Both the position numbers and the translations under genes were made by a program. A DNA stretch of 64,000 nt, taken from an uncultured Dokdonia sp. (GTDB lineage: Bacteria; Bacteroidota; Bacteroidia; Flavobacteriales; Flavobacteriaceae). Location of the stretch: contig NZ_CANMDS010000001.1 in the NCBI RefSeq assembly GCF_947496725.1, positions 124,001 to 188,000 on the forward strand, written 5' to 3'. Positions 1 to 8,272 of this stretch are shown here, one piece after another (within the stretch, counting starts at the first letter, position 1; each line of letters begins with the position of its first letter). Below the pieces are notes generated by a model. It ran no database searches. It was not told the DNA's origin and was given only the letters and a program-made list of their open reading frames with translations.

Positions 1-412
1 AGTACGGTGCTGTATCTCGTAGCATACTGTATCCAGACACTTCGTCTTTTCTTCTTCCGTTTGCATCTAGTAGTAGTACGGTAGGGAAAGACTTGTCTCT
101 ATTATACTCGTCTTGCAGCTTCATATTTTTCTTTTTCTGCTCTGGTGTGATGATATCTTCTCTAAAAGGGATATCTATCTCTAGTAGCACAAAGTCGTCT
201 GCCTGCTGGATAAATTTATCTGTTTGCCAAAGATCTTTTTTAAGCATTTTGCACGGGCCACACCAGTCACTACCTGTAAAATACATTAAGATAGGCTTAC
301 CTTGACGCTGTGCTACTTTCTTTGCTTTATCAAAATCTGTGTACCATTTTGCCTGCTGCGCTTGCATAGTCGCTGCCGAAATGAGTAGTAAAAAGACGAT
401 GAATTTTTTCAT
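1..412 (-). CDS. Secreted thioredoxin-like protein (partial, C-terminus beyond window)
   Basis: Reading the minus strand from an ATG at 412 gives an open frame through base 1 (137 codons seen; the 3' end lies outside the window). The N-terminus MKKFIVFLLLISAATMQAQ looks like a Sec signal peptide. A thioredoxin active site, SDWCGPCKML, follows with Cys at residues 51 and 54, then a FPTVLLLDANG stretch that fits the cis-Pro beta-strand region. Proteins of this shape are periplasmic thiol-disulfide oxidoreductases of the DUF255/thioredoxin_7 type in Bacteroidota. The partner is unknown. The fold and redox motif are secure; the specific role is not. Confidence 0.8.
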   Translation of the reverse strand, partial: MKKFIVFLLLISAATMQAQQAKWYTDFDKAKKVAQRQGKPILMYFTGSDWCGPCKMLKKDLWQTDKFIQQADDFVLLEIDIPFREDIITPEQKKKNMKLQDEYNRDKSFPTVLLLDANGRRKDEVSGYSMLRDTAPY

Positions 413-508
413 TATAATTGTTTTAGGGCTATTGCAAATTTAAAAACTTCTAGAAATAAACAACAATCTTGCCACAAAATTGTAATTGCCTACAATTTAC
501 AAAACTTA

Positions 509-1141
509 CTATAATTCTAAAACTGCATTTGCAATAGGTTTTCTCACCTTCTTTAAGGAAGAAAACATATCATCTTCTGCCCTATGACCTACAGGCATAA
601 CCAGTACTGGTTGTATACCGTGTTTATCTAGGTTAAGGGCCTCGCTGTAACCTTCTGGAGAAAAACCTTCCATAGGGCAGGCGTCTATCTCTTCTAACGC
701 ACAAACGGTAAGTAAATTACCCATAGCGAGATATGCTTGCTTTGTCGCCCAGAGATGATTATCTGCAACACTTACGTTTTTAAAATGGTCTAATAGATAA
801 TCTTTAAAAGGTTTTAGAACCTCGTCTGGTGTGTTGCGTATAGCCTTAACGTTATTAAAGTAATCTTCTACATAGATACCATCTACGTTTTTTTCTATAC
901 AAAATACAAGTACGTGAGAAGCATCTGCCACCTGTTGCTGGTTCATTGTTACAGGTACTAAAGCCTCTTGCTGCTTTTTATCACTTATAATTACAAGTCG
1001 CACGGGCTGTAACCCAAAACTTGTGGCCGTAAGATTAAAGGCATTTTTTAAAATATCTATTTGAGCGGTAGAGAGCATACGCTTGTTATCAAACTTTTTA
1101 GTCGCATACCTCCATTTTAAAGCTTCTATTACTTGTAGCAT
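509..1141 (-). CDS. Nitroreductase-family NAD(P)H-dependent oxidoreductase
   Basis: A 210-aa flavoprotein of the NfsB/nitroreductase family. The N-terminal ALKWRYATKKFD is the typical FMN-phosphate-binding Arg/Lys segment, followed by TATSFGLQPVRLVII and a C-terminal PMEGFSPEGYSEALNL region characteristic of the family. It probably reduces nitro-aromatics or quinones with NAD(P)H via FMN in the cytoplasm. A GTG at 1177 would extend it by 12 codons, but a TAnnTTTG-like -7 element (1163-1170, minus strand) lies downstream of that GTG, so I prefer the ATG at 1141. It is divergent from the thioesterase gene. Substrate not predictable. Confidence 0.85.
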   Translation of the reverse strand: MLQVIEALKWRYATKKFDNKRMLSTAQIDILKNAFNLTATSFGLQPVRLVIISDKKQQEALVPVTMNQQQVADASHVLVFCIEKNVDGIYVEDYFNNVKAIRNTPDEVLKPFKDYLLDHFKNVSVADNHLWATKQAYLAMGNLLTVCALEEIDACPMEGFSPEGYSEALNLDKHGIQPVLVMPVGHRAEDDMFSSLKKVRKPIANAVLEL

Positions 1142-1162
1142 TTGTTCTGTTTTTAGACCTTG

Positions 1163-1170
1163 CAAAGATA
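1163..1170 (-). promoter_or_regulatory. Candidate -7 element of the nitroreductase gene
   Basis: TATCTTTG on the minus strand matches the Bacteroidota -7 consensus TAnnTTTG and lies 22 bases before the preferred ATG at 1141. No convincing -33 TTTG is seen 19 bases upstream, so support is partial. Confidence 0.3.
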
Positions 1171-1231
1171 CAGACACAAGGCTGCATATCTAGTATGTTA
1201 TGCAGTAAGAATTACTAAGTCACATCTACCT

Positions 1232-1627
1232 ATGCTTACAGTACAACAACGTATTAAAGAAAGTGAGACACGCATTTTTAAAGCGGTTTTTCCTAATACG
1301 ACTAATCATTATGATACCCTTTTTGGGGGTACCGCATTACATATGATGGATGAGGCTGCTTTTATATGTGCAACACGTTTTAGCCGTAAGAAAGTAGTAA
1401 CTATATCTACAGATAAAATAGATTTTACAAAGGCAATTCCAGAAGGTACCATTGTAGAACTTATTGCTCGGGTGGAAACTGTGGGCAATACAAGCTGTGT
1501 GGTACGCGTTGAGATTTACAAAGAAGATATGTATAGCTATGATCGCGAGCTAGCCGTGGCGGGTAAATTTACCTTTGTCGCTATAAATGATGACAAGAAA
1601 CCTATTAATATTATTGATAAGGCCTAG
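1232..1627 (+). CDS. Acyl-CoA thioesterase, hotdog fold (YciA-like)
   Basis: A 131-aa protein with the hotdog thioesterase signature NHYDTLFGGTALHMMDEAAF: Asn/His early, GG before the central helix, and an Asp in the MDEAA helix as the likely catalytic acid. Length agrees with single-domain hexameric YciA/BACH-type acyl-CoA thioesterases, which hydrolyse acyl-CoA to free acid and CoA in the cytoplasm. The frame is open upstream to an ATG at 1160, but the family N-terminus corresponds to MLTVQQRIKESETR at 1232, and the upstream residues look like translated leader. Its stop overlaps the next gene's GTG by one base, suggesting translational coupling. Confidence 0.85.
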   Translation: MLTVQQRIKESETRIFKAVFPNTTNHYDTLFGGTALHMMDEAAFICATRFSRKKVVTISTDKIDFTKAIPEGTIVELIARVETVGNTSCVVRVEIYKEDMYSYDRELAVAGKFTFVAINDDKKPINIIDKA

Positions 1628-2295
1628 TGAGAAAAATTATTAAGAAAATAACCATCCTACTTTTTGCTTTTTTGGCACTCCTTGCCTGTGGGATATTTAT
1701 ACTCTCTGGCCACGTTAAATCTAGCACTAAAGATCAAACTTATAATAACATTACCGAGGTACCTCAAGCTTATACAGTTATTGTACTAGGTGCTAGTGTG
1801 CGATCTAACGGTGATCTATCTACTATGCTAGAAGATAGGGTCTCGAGCGCGCTCTCCCTTTATCGCGCGGGTAAAGTGTCTAGATTTTTACTCTCTGGAG
1901 ATAATGGTACAAAATCTTATAATGAGCCTAAGGCTATGCAACAGTACCTTATTAACCAAGGAGTGCCAGAAGAAGATATATTTTTAGATTACGCAGGTTT
2001 TGACACCTATGATAGTATGTATCGAGCAAGCTCTGTTTTTAATGTAAAGGAAGCCATTGTAGTAACTCAAAAATTTCACCTACCTCGAGCACTTTTTATC
2101 GCAAATAGATTAGGTCTTGACTATTACGGCTTTATAGGAGATAAACATATCTACCAGCGTGAGAATGCTAATAAGCGCAGAGAACTTCTAGCAAATGTAA
2201 AAGCATACTTAGAGTTAGGCATAAGTAAAGAGCCTACCTATCTAGGGGCAAAAATCCCAATAGATGGCCCTCCTCAATCTACATACTCAGATTAA
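1627..2295 (+). CDS. SanA/YdcF-family (DUF218) membrane-anchored protein
   Basis: 222 aa from a GTG start that shares one base with the preceding stop. There is one N-terminal transmembrane segment (about residues 5-27), then the DUF218 core: YTVIVLGASVRSNGDLS, RVSSALSLYRAGKVSRFLLSGDNG, EPKAMQQYLINQGVPEEDIFLDYAGFDTYDS (read in parts) and a VTQKFHLPRALFIANRLG segment. SanA/ElyC/YdcF proteins act in envelope barrier function and possibly carrier-lipid metabolism; the biochemical reaction is not established. Likely co-transcribed with the thioesterase. Confidence 0.85.
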   Translation: MRKIIKKITILLFAFLALLACGIFILSGHVKSSTKDQTYNNITEVPQAYTVIVLGASVRSNGDLSTMLEDRVSSALSLYRAGKVSRFLLSGDNGTKSYNEPKAMQQYLINQGVPEEDIFLDYAGFDTYDSMYRASSVFNVKEAIVVTQKFHLPRALFIANRLGLDYYGFIGDKHIYQRENANKRRELLANVKAYLELGISKEPTYLGAKIPIDGPPQSTYSD

Positions 2296-2351
2296 ATTGT
2301 ATTTCAAAAATTAAAAAATCTACTGTAGTTTTACTCAAAAAAAGCAACCCA

Positions 2352-4781
2352 TTGTACGCAATATTAAAAAAGGAAATCACCACATTTTTCTCCTCACCTA
2401 TAGGCTACTTAGTCGTAGGGTTATTTCTAGTGGTCACAGGATTATTTTTATGGGTTTTTGAAGGAGAATTTAATATTCCTAACTCAGGCTTTGCAGACCT
2501 TGCTCCATTTTTTCTTATTGCCCCGTGGATGTTTACTTTCCTTATACCTGCGGTAACTATGCGCAGTTTTAGTGAAGAAAAAAAAGCAGGAACCTTAGAG
2601 CTATTACTCACAAAACCCATTACTACGTTACAACTTACGCTAGGTAAATATCTAGGTGCTTACAGCCTCATACTTATTGCTATTATACCTACGTTAATGT
2701 ATGTGCTCGCTATATATATGCTAGGTAACCCCCTAGGTAATCTCGACGTAGGTGTAACCATAGGGTCATATGCTGGACTTATACTGCTTGCTAGTATCTA
2801 TACGGCATTAGGAATATTTATATCTGCCTGTACTAGTAATCAAATTGTTGCCTTTATTGCATCAGTAGGGCTTTGCTTTTTTCTCTATTTTGGAATTGAG
2901 GGTGTCGTAGCTTACAGCAGCCTAGAGGGTAGCAAAACCTTCTTATCAAGCTTAAGTATTAAATCACATTATGAAAGTATAAGCAGAGGAGTTATAGACA
3001 CGAGAGACCTTATCTACTTTATAAGTGTAACTGCGTTTTTTATCATACTCACGGTATGGAGATTGCAAAAAAATCAACACACTTACGTGAAAATAATCTC
3101 TAACATAACCCAACCGCTACTCTTGTTTATAGGGTTACTACTCATAAACTATACAGGTTCATTTGCGCATAAACGTTATGACCTAACTCAAGATGGTAGG
3201 TATACCATAAGCACGCCTACTAAGGAATTATTAGACCAAATTAAAAGTCCGCTTATCATAGATGTTTTTCTTGAAGGAGACTTTCCTGCAGAATTTAAAA
3301 AGCTTCAGAACGAGACCCGCTACCTTCTTGAAGAAATGCAGGCTCACAATCCTAATATTTACTTTGAGTTTTCAAACCCAGTAGAGGCAGGTGAAACGAC
3401 CGCTCAAGTAGCAGGGCAGTTTAACGAGTTTGGAATGACCACTATCCCGCTTAAAGTAAAACAAGACGGCAAGGAGACTACACAAACTATTTTCCCCTGG
3501 GCTACGATTAATTTTAATGGTAAAGCCATTCCTGTTTCTTTAGTAAAAAATGTGGTAGGATCGTCACCAGAACAGCTGGTTTATGCCTCAATTCAAAATC
3601 TTGAGTATGCCTTTGCAGAGGGGCTTAACATCTCTTTAAATGCAAAGACTAAGCGCATAGCAGTACTACGAGATAATGGTGAGTTACCAGATGCAAAAAT
3701 TGCAGATATGTTCCGTAAGCTGGGCGATACTTATAATATTGCCCCCTTCCCAATGGAGGTGGCAAACCAAGACCCAGAAAAAGCACTAAAAGCCTTACAA
3801 AACACCTTTGACCTCGTAGTTATCGCAAAGCCTACAAAGGCATTTACAGAGCAACAAAAATATGTGATAGATCAATATATTATAAACGGCGGCAACAGTC
3901 TCTGGATGCTCGATGCTGTGGCAATAGAAGATGATAGTCTGCGTAATGATGCAGGTAAAACAGTTGCATTTCCTAGAGATCTCAATCTGGACGATCAACT
4001 CTTTAAGTATGGTGTACGCATAAATCCCTCACTAGTGGTAGACCTCTACTCTGCCCCGCTAAGTGTAGCATCTGGAGAAGGAAGTGAGTCACAATACATA
4101 CAACTACCGTGGTTATACAGACCACAGGTACCTAGCCTTAACACCCACCCTATAAATACTAATATTGAAAAACCGGTACGCTTTAACTACGCAAACCCTA
4201 TAGAACTTCTTGAGTCTAATAATGAACTCTCAAAAACAGTATTATTACAATCTAGTATCTATACAAAGCTAGAAGCAACTCCTAGAGAAATTGCACTTGC
4301 ACAAGTAGATATAGAACCTCAGGAGGCAGATTTTCAAGCAGGACAACAACCACTAGCTGTTTTAGTAGAAGGTGCATTTTCTTCGGCATTTACAAATCGT
4401 GTGTTACCAGATGGAAGTGATAAAGAACGCTTTCGCGAAAGCGCAACAAACCCCTCAAAACTCATACTCATATCTGACGGTGACATTATAGCAAACGAAC
4501 TAGATAGCCGCGGGCAGCCACTAGAATTAGGCTTTGACTACTACACAAGAACCAGCTATGGTAACAAAGAGTTTTTGCTTAATGCGGTTAATTACCTGCT
4601 CGATGATAATGGTCTTATTAACATAAGAAGTAAAGAAATTGCCCTTCCATTTATAGACACCCAGAAGGTTTCAAAAGAGATCACCACGTGGCAAGTCTTG
4701 ACCATTGGGCTTCCGCTTGTGATACTACTTATTTTTGGCGTCATATATACCGCAATAAGAAAGCGTCGTTACGCCCGCTAG
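2352..4781 (+). CDS. gldFG: GldF-GldG fusion: gliding-motility ABC transporter permease plus substrate-binding-like subunit
   Basis: An 809-aa uninterrupted frame. Residues 1 to about 241 are GldF: an N-terminal ILKKEITTFFSSPIGYL, six predicted membrane helices and the EEKKAGTLELLLTKPIT loop. Residues from about 247 on are GldG: a helix, SFAHKRYDLTQDGRYTIS, a long periplasmic region with FDLVVIAKP and NGGNSLWMLDAV, and a final helix near 778-800 with a basic tail. In Flavobacterium johnsoniae, GldF and GldG are separate proteins that work with the ATPase GldA; gldA is not seen here. Translation appears to start at TTG (2352) with no clear upstream ATG. Codons from 4428 are supplied by the CGCTTTCGCGAAAGCG palindrome, read as RFRES (residues 693-697). 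dnaN follows, a neighbourhood also known in other flavobacteria. Confidence 0.85.
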   Translation: MYAILKKEITTFFSSPIGYLVVGLFLVVTGLFLWVFEGEFNIPNSGFADLAPFFLIAPWMFTFLIPAVTMRSFSEEKKAGTLELLLTKPITTLQLTLGKYLGAYSLILIAIIPTLMYVLAIYMLGNPLGNLDVGVTIGSYAGLILLASIYTALGIFISACTSNQIVAFIASVGLCFFLYFGIEGVVAYSSLEGSKTFLSSLSIKSHYESISRGVIDTRDLIYFISVTAFFIILTVWRLQKNQHTYVKIISNITQPLLLFIGLLLINYTGSFAHKRYDLTQDGRYTISTPTKELLDQIKSPLIIDVFLEGDFPAEFKKLQNETRYLLEEMQAHNPNIYFEFSNPVEAGETTAQVAGQFNEFGMTTIPLKVKQDGKETTQTIFPWATINFNGKAIPVSLVKNVVGSSPEQLVYASIQNLEYAFAEGLNISLNAKTKRIAVLRDNGELPDAKIADMFRKLGDTYNIAPFPMEVANQDPEKALKALQNTFDLVVIAKPTKAFTEQQKYVIDQYIINGGNSLWMLDAVAIEDDSLRNDAGKTVAFPRDLNLDDQLFKYGVRINPSLVVDLYSAPLSVASGEGSESQYIQLPWLYRPQVPSLNTHPINTNIEKPVRFNYANPIELLESNNELSKTVLLQSSIYTKLEATPREIALAQVDIEPQEADFQAGQQPLAVLVEGAFSSAFTNRVLPDGSDKERFRESATNPSKLILISDGDIIANELDSRGQPLELGFDYYTRTSYGNKEFLLNAVNYLLDDNGLINIRSKEIALPFIDTQKVSKEITTWQVLTIGLPLVILLIFGVIYTAIRKRRYAR
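4428..4443. repeat. 16-bp palindrome copy 1 (coding)
   Basis: Perfect CGCTTTCGCGAAAGCG inside gldFG, read in frame as RFRES within a hydrophilic stretch of the GldG part. Confidence 0.95.
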
Positions 4782-4820
4782 ATGTTGATAAGTTAATTTC
4801 TAAAGCCGTCGCATTTCAAA

Positions 4821-4828
4821 TATATTTG
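4821..4828 (+). promoter_or_regulatory. Candidate -7 element upstream of dnaN
   Basis: TATATTTG matches TAnnTTTG in the 119-base gap before dnaN and lies about 73 bases before the ATG. No good -33 partner is visible. Confidence 0.35.
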
Positions 4829-4900
4829 TAAGTAGTGTGCAGGTAATTTATTGCATCACTTTATATTCAATTTTCTTGCATAGCAAAACCTAATAATACT

Positions 4901-6019
4901 ATGAAATTTATAGTCTCTAGCTCTTACCTTCTCAAACAACTACAAGTGTTGGGAGGGGTGATTAATAATAGCAACACATTACCTATACTAGATAATTTTC
5001 TTTTTGAACTTGATGGTAACGCCCTTACGGTTTCCGCATCAGATTTAGAAACTACAATGACTTCAAAACTTGATGTAGAGTCTAGTGATAATGGAGCTAT
5101 TGCATTACCAGCGCGTTTGTTACTAGACACGCTTAAAACATTTCCTGAGCAACCCCTAACTTTTACTCAGCACGAAAATAACACCATAGAGATAAGCTCT
5201 AACCACGGTAAATATGCACTAGCATATGCAGATGGTGCAGAGTTTCCTAACGCCGTATCACTAGAAGATCCTAGTGTGGTAAAAATACCAGGAAGCGTGC
5301 TTGCTACGGCTATAAGCAACACCATATTTGCAACAGGTAATGACGATTTACGCCCAGTGATGAGCGGCGTTTTCTTTCAGTTTGCGACAGATGGTTTAAC
5401 CTTTGTAGCAACAGATGCTCATAAGCTTGTAAAGTATGGTCGTACAGATGTTGTAGCATCACAGGCAGCAGAGTTTATTATGCCTAAAAAGCCACTTAAC
5501 TTACTTAAAGGAATCCTCTCTACGTCTGACGATGAGATCTCTGTAGAGTACAACGAGAGCAATGCAAAATTTACTTTTGATAACGTAGAGCTAGTATGTA
5601 GACTTATAGATGGTAAATACCCTAACTATGAGGCCGTAATACCTAAGGAAAACCCAAATAGACTTACTATAGACCGCAACCAGTTTTTAAACTCTGTGCG
5701 TCGTGTATCTATTTTCTCAAATAAAACAACACACCAGATACGTCTTAAAATTGCTGGAGCAGAACTTAACATCTCTGCCGAAGATATAGATTACAGCAAC
5801 AAGGCAGAAGAGAGACTTACTTGTGATTACCAAGGTGATGATATGCAAATAGGTTTTAACTCAAGATTCTTAACAGAGATGCTTAATAATATGAATGCAA
5901 ATGATGTTTCTCTAGAGATGTCACTTCCTAATAGAGCAGGTATCTTAACTCCAGTAGATGGTCTTGATGAAGGTGAGCAAGTAACAATGCTTGTAATGCC
6001 AGTAATGCTTAACAACTAA
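4901..6019 (+). CDS. dnaN: DNA polymerase III beta subunit (sliding clamp)
   Basis: 372 aa, the usual clamp length. Starts MKFIVSSSYLLKQLQVLGGVI and carries SNTLPILDNFLFEL and LTVSASDLETTM in domain 1, FVATDAHKLVKY in domain 2, and the C-terminal LVMPVMLNN that corresponds to the conserved MPMRL-type end. The protein forms the ring-shaped clamp that tethers DNA polymerase III and other repair and replication partners to DNA. A strong hairpin terminator follows. No DnaA-box cluster, dnaA or gyrB is next to it, so the gene does not mark an origin here. Confidence 0.98.
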   Translation: MKFIVSSSYLLKQLQVLGGVINNSNTLPILDNFLFELDGNALTVSASDLETTMTSKLDVESSDNGAIALPARLLLDTLKTFPEQPLTFTQHENNTIEISSNHGKYALAYADGAEFPNAVSLEDPSVVKIPGSVLATAISNTIFATGNDDLRPVMSGVFFQFATDGLTFVATDAHKLVKYGRTDVVASQAAEFIMPKKPLNLLKGILSTSDDEISVEYNESNAKFTFDNVELVCRLIDGKYPNYEAVIPKENPNRLTIDRNQFLNSVRRVSIFSNKTTHQIRLKIAGAELNISAEDIDYSNKAEERLTCDYQGDDMQIGFNSRFLTEMLNNMNANDVSLEMSLPNRAGILTPVDGLDEGEQVTMLVMPVMLNN

Positions 6020-6049
6020 GGGACTTACACCTCATAAAGTAATACCATA

Positions 6050-6079
6050 ATGCCACTCTTAACTAGAGTGGCATTTTTT
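6050..6079 (+). terminator. Rho-independent terminator after dnaN
   Basis: Arms ATGCCACTCT (6050-6059) and AGAGTGGCAT (6065-6074) pair perfectly and are followed by a T-run. Confidence 0.9.
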
Positions 6080-6093
6080 ATGCAGTTTCTTTA

Positions 6094-6109
6094 CGCTTTC
6101 GCGAAAGCG
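6094..6109. repeat. 16-bp palindrome copy 2 (intergenic)
   Basis: Perfect CGCTTTCGCGAAAGCG between the dnaN terminator and the M28 peptidase gene. Symmetry extends to 20 bp (6092-6111, TACGC...GCGTA). Confidence 0.95.
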
Positions 6110-6186
6110 TACTAACAGGCTTTACAGCACTCTCCTATTTTATTCGGTTGAATTCTGTACTTTTAGCAATCTTAAAATAAATTTGA

Positions 6187-7257
6187 ATGAAAAAATATTT
6201 TGCGCTTTTAGGTTTAAGCCTTGTAGCATTATCTTGTAATGAATCAAAAAAAGCAGTCGCTCCTACCCAAGCAGCAGACCCTGTAATAATAGATGTTACC
6301 GCTTTAGAAAGTGACGAGACAGACGTGCGTAAGTACACAAACACAATCACCGAAGGAGAACTCAAAGAAATGCTCTACGTGTATGCCAGTGATGAATTTG
6401 AAGGGCGTAACACAGGAGACCCAGGTCAAAAAAAGGCAGCAGCATACCTTGTAAACTATTACAAAGAGCTAAACGTACAACCAGGTAATAATGGTGATTA
6501 CTATCAAATCGTTCCTAATACATTTTTTAGAAAAGGAAGCGGACTTAATGATTCTGAAAATGTTCTTGCTTTTATAAAAGGATCAGAAAAGCCAGAAGAG
6601 GTTCTTGTGCTCTCTGCACACCTAGATCACGTAGGTATGGATGCAAAAGGAAATGTATATAACGGTGCAGACGATGATGGCTCTGGAACAGTAGCTTTAC
6701 TTGAGATTGCAGAGGCTTTTAAACAAGCTGTTAAAGATGGCAAGGGACCTAAACGCTCTATCCTATTTTTACACGTTACAGGTGAAGAAAAAGGTCTTTA
6801 TGGATCAAGATATTATTCAGAAAATCCAGTATACCCACTTGCAAATACCATTGCAGATCTTAACATTGATATGATAGGCCGTAATGATGACGCGCACAAA
6901 GAAGATAACAACTATGTATACCTCATAGGCTCTGATAAGCTTAGTACAGATTTACACAATATCTCATCTGCAGTAAATGCAAAGTACTTTGACATCAACC
7001 TAGACTACCGTTATAATGTAGAAAATGAGCCTAACAGATTTTACTACCGCTCAGACCACTATAACTTTGCAAAGCACAATGTGCCAGTAATCTTCTACTT
7101 TAATGGAACGCACGATGATTATCATAAAATAAGTGATACTCCAGATAAGATTAACTATCCTTTACTTGAGAAGCGCACAAAGCTCGTTTTTGCAACAGCG
7201 TGGGAACTTGCAAACAGAAAGGAAAAACCGGTAGTAGATAAAGCCGAAAAAGAGTAA
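6187..7257 (+). CDS. M28-family zinc aminopeptidase, lipoprotein
   Basis: 356 aa. MKKYFALLGLSLVALSC is a lipoprotein signal with Cys17. The M28 di-zinc ligands are visible in order: SAHLDH (H145, D147), NGADDDGSG (D162-164 region), TGEEKGLYGS (E200/E201), LNIDMIGR (D228) and a late THDDYH histidine. M28 enzymes remove N-terminal residues from peptides; this one would act at the cell envelope, probably in peptide scavenging. It has its own terminator and no obvious operon partner. Confidence 0.92.
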   Translation: MKKYFALLGLSLVALSCNESKKAVAPTQAADPVIIDVTALESDETDVRKYTNTITEGELKEMLYVYASDEFEGRNTGDPGQKKAAAYLVNYYKELNVQPGNNGDYYQIVPNTFFRKGSGLNDSENVLAFIKGSEKPEEVLVLSAHLDHVGMDAKGNVYNGADDDGSGTVALLEIAEAFKQAVKDGKGPKRSILFLHVTGEEKGLYGSRYYSENPVYPLANTIADLNIDMIGRNDDAHKEDNNYVYLIGSDKLSTDLHNISSAVNAKYFDINLDYRYNVENEPNRFYYRSDHYNFAKHNVPVIFYFNGTHDDYHKISDTPDKINYPLLEKRTKLVFATAWELANRKEKPVVDKAEKE

Positions 7258-7290
7258 AACAGAAATAACTCATTATCAGAATTATAAAAA

Positions 7291-7320
7291 ATGGAGCAAA
7301 AAAAATGCTCCATTTTTTTT
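7291..7320 (+). terminator. Rho-independent terminator after M28 peptidase
   Basis: Arms ATGGAGCA and TGCTCCAT enclose an A7 loop and are followed by eight T. Confidence 0.9.
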
Positions 7321-7329
7321 GATAAAAGG

Positions 7330-7359
7330 TTGTACATCTATTAATATTAATTATCTTTG
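7330..7359 (+). promoter_or_regulatory. Bacteroidota-type promoter of tRNA-His
   Basis: TTG at 7330-7332, then 19 bases, then TATCTTTG at 7352-7359. This matches the -33 TTTG / 19-nt spacer / -7 TAnnTTTG architecture. The predicted start is only a few bases before the tRNA at 7376. Confidence 0.6.
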
Positions 7360-7375
7360 CACTCGCAATTAAAAT

Positions 7376-7450
7376 GGTGGTTGTAGCTCAGCTGGTTAGA
7401 GCGCTGGTTTGTGGTACCAGAGGTCGCCGGTTCGAAACCGGTCTTCCACC
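7376..7450 (+). tRNA. tRNA-His (anticodon GTG)
   Basis: Cloverleaf elements in order: G-1 at 7376 opposite C73 at 7450, acceptor GTGGTTG, D-arm GCTCAGCTGGTTAGAGC, anticodon arm CTGGTTTGTGGTACCAG with GTG, and T-arm GCCGGTTCGAAACCGGT. The extra encoded G-1 is the identity mark of bacterial tRNA-His. CCA is not encoded. As read, acceptor pairs 5-68 and 6-67 are U-U. It stands alone with its own promoter and terminator. Confidence 0.95.
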
Positions 7451-7456
7451 CTTAAA

Positions 7457-7485
7457 AAAAGCTATCCTTCTGGATAGCTTTTTTG
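7457..7485 (+). terminator. Terminator after tRNA-His
   Basis: Arms AAAAGCTATCC and GGATAGCTTTT around a TTCT loop, followed by T-rich sequence. Confidence 0.88.
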
Positions 7486-7514
7486 TTTTTATATGCCTTG
7501 TGTGTTGTGAGCTC

Positions 7515-8231
7515 TTATATTAAGTCAAATAGGCTATTTACAGCTGCATATCGCTCTACAGTAAAACCTTCACCATACTCTGTACCTATAAGCCTACCTA
7601 GGTCTCTTGCTCTATAGTTTATGCTATCTTTAAAAGTCTTACTAGATATAGGCGTGTCTCCTTCCTTATTATTTGGATCGTGAAACTGTGATGTGTAAGC
7701 AAACACAGACTCACATTTTCTATCTATAAAGCCTGTAACATCTACCACTACATCTGGCTCTATATTTTGCCACTGTATATAGTGATACACAGTTTTGGGA
7801 CGCCATTTTTCTTGAGGCTTTCCTTCTACTATAGTTTCTATTTTTTTAAGACCGCTTAAAAAGCAAGCATCACTGGCCAGTTTACTCCCTTTACCGTGAT
7901 CTATGTGCCTATCTGTAATAGCATTACAGAGTACCATTTCTGGTTGATATTTACGTATGATTTCTATAATCTTGAGCTGGCTCTCTCTATCATTTACAAA
8001 GAATCCATCTGCAAGTGCGATATTTTCTCGTACGCTCACGCCTAATATCTCTGCTGCATTTGCTGCCTCTACATCACGTATCTCTGCAGATCCTCTTGTC
8101 CCTAACTCTCCCCTTGTAAGATCAAGAATACCTACTTTCTTTCCGTTTGCTATTTCCTTTGCTATCGTTGCACCACAGCCCAACTCTACGTCGTCTGGAT
8201 GCGCTCCTATAGCTAGTATGTCTAATTTCAT
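7515..8231 (-). CDS. bshB1: Bacillithiol biosynthesis deacetylase BshB1
   Basis: 238 aa of the PIG-L/LmbE zinc deacetylase family. Zinc-site motif AHPDDVELG (H11, D14) near the start, LTRGELGTRGSAEIRDVEA after it, and the second His motif ITDRHIDHG around residue 110. The strong match to the BshB1 pattern (LTRGE.GTRG) and the length indicate removal of the acetyl group from GlcNAc-malate, the second step of bacillithiol synthesis. Other bsh genes are not in the window. It lies 41 bases behind a lipoprotein gene on the same strand and could be read through from the upstream PLP-enzyme gene. Confidence 0.9.
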   Translation of the reverse strand: MKLDILAIGAHPDDVELGCGATIAKEIANGKKVGILDLTRGELGTRGSAEIRDVEAANAAEILGVSVRENIALADGFFVNDRESQLKIIEIIRKYQPEMVLCNAITDRHIDHGKGSKLASDACFLSGLKKIETIVEGKPQEKWRPKTVYHYIQWQNIEPDVVVDVTGFIDRKCESVFAYTSQFHDPNNKEGDTPISSKTFKDSINYRARDLGRLIGTEYGEGFTVERYAAVNSLFDLI

Positions 8232-8272
8232 TTTTTTATCTTTAGTTAGTAATCTTTGGAGATGGCAATAGG

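Noticed and set aside
93-305. Plus-strand 70-aa frame at the window start
   Set aside because: Shadow of the minus-strand thioredoxin-like gene, whose WCGPC motif is unambiguous.
4782-6020. dnaN as a mark of the replication origin
   Set aside because: No dnaA, DnaA-box cluster, recF or gyrB nearby; in flavobacteria dnaN is commonly away from dnaA and next to gld genes.
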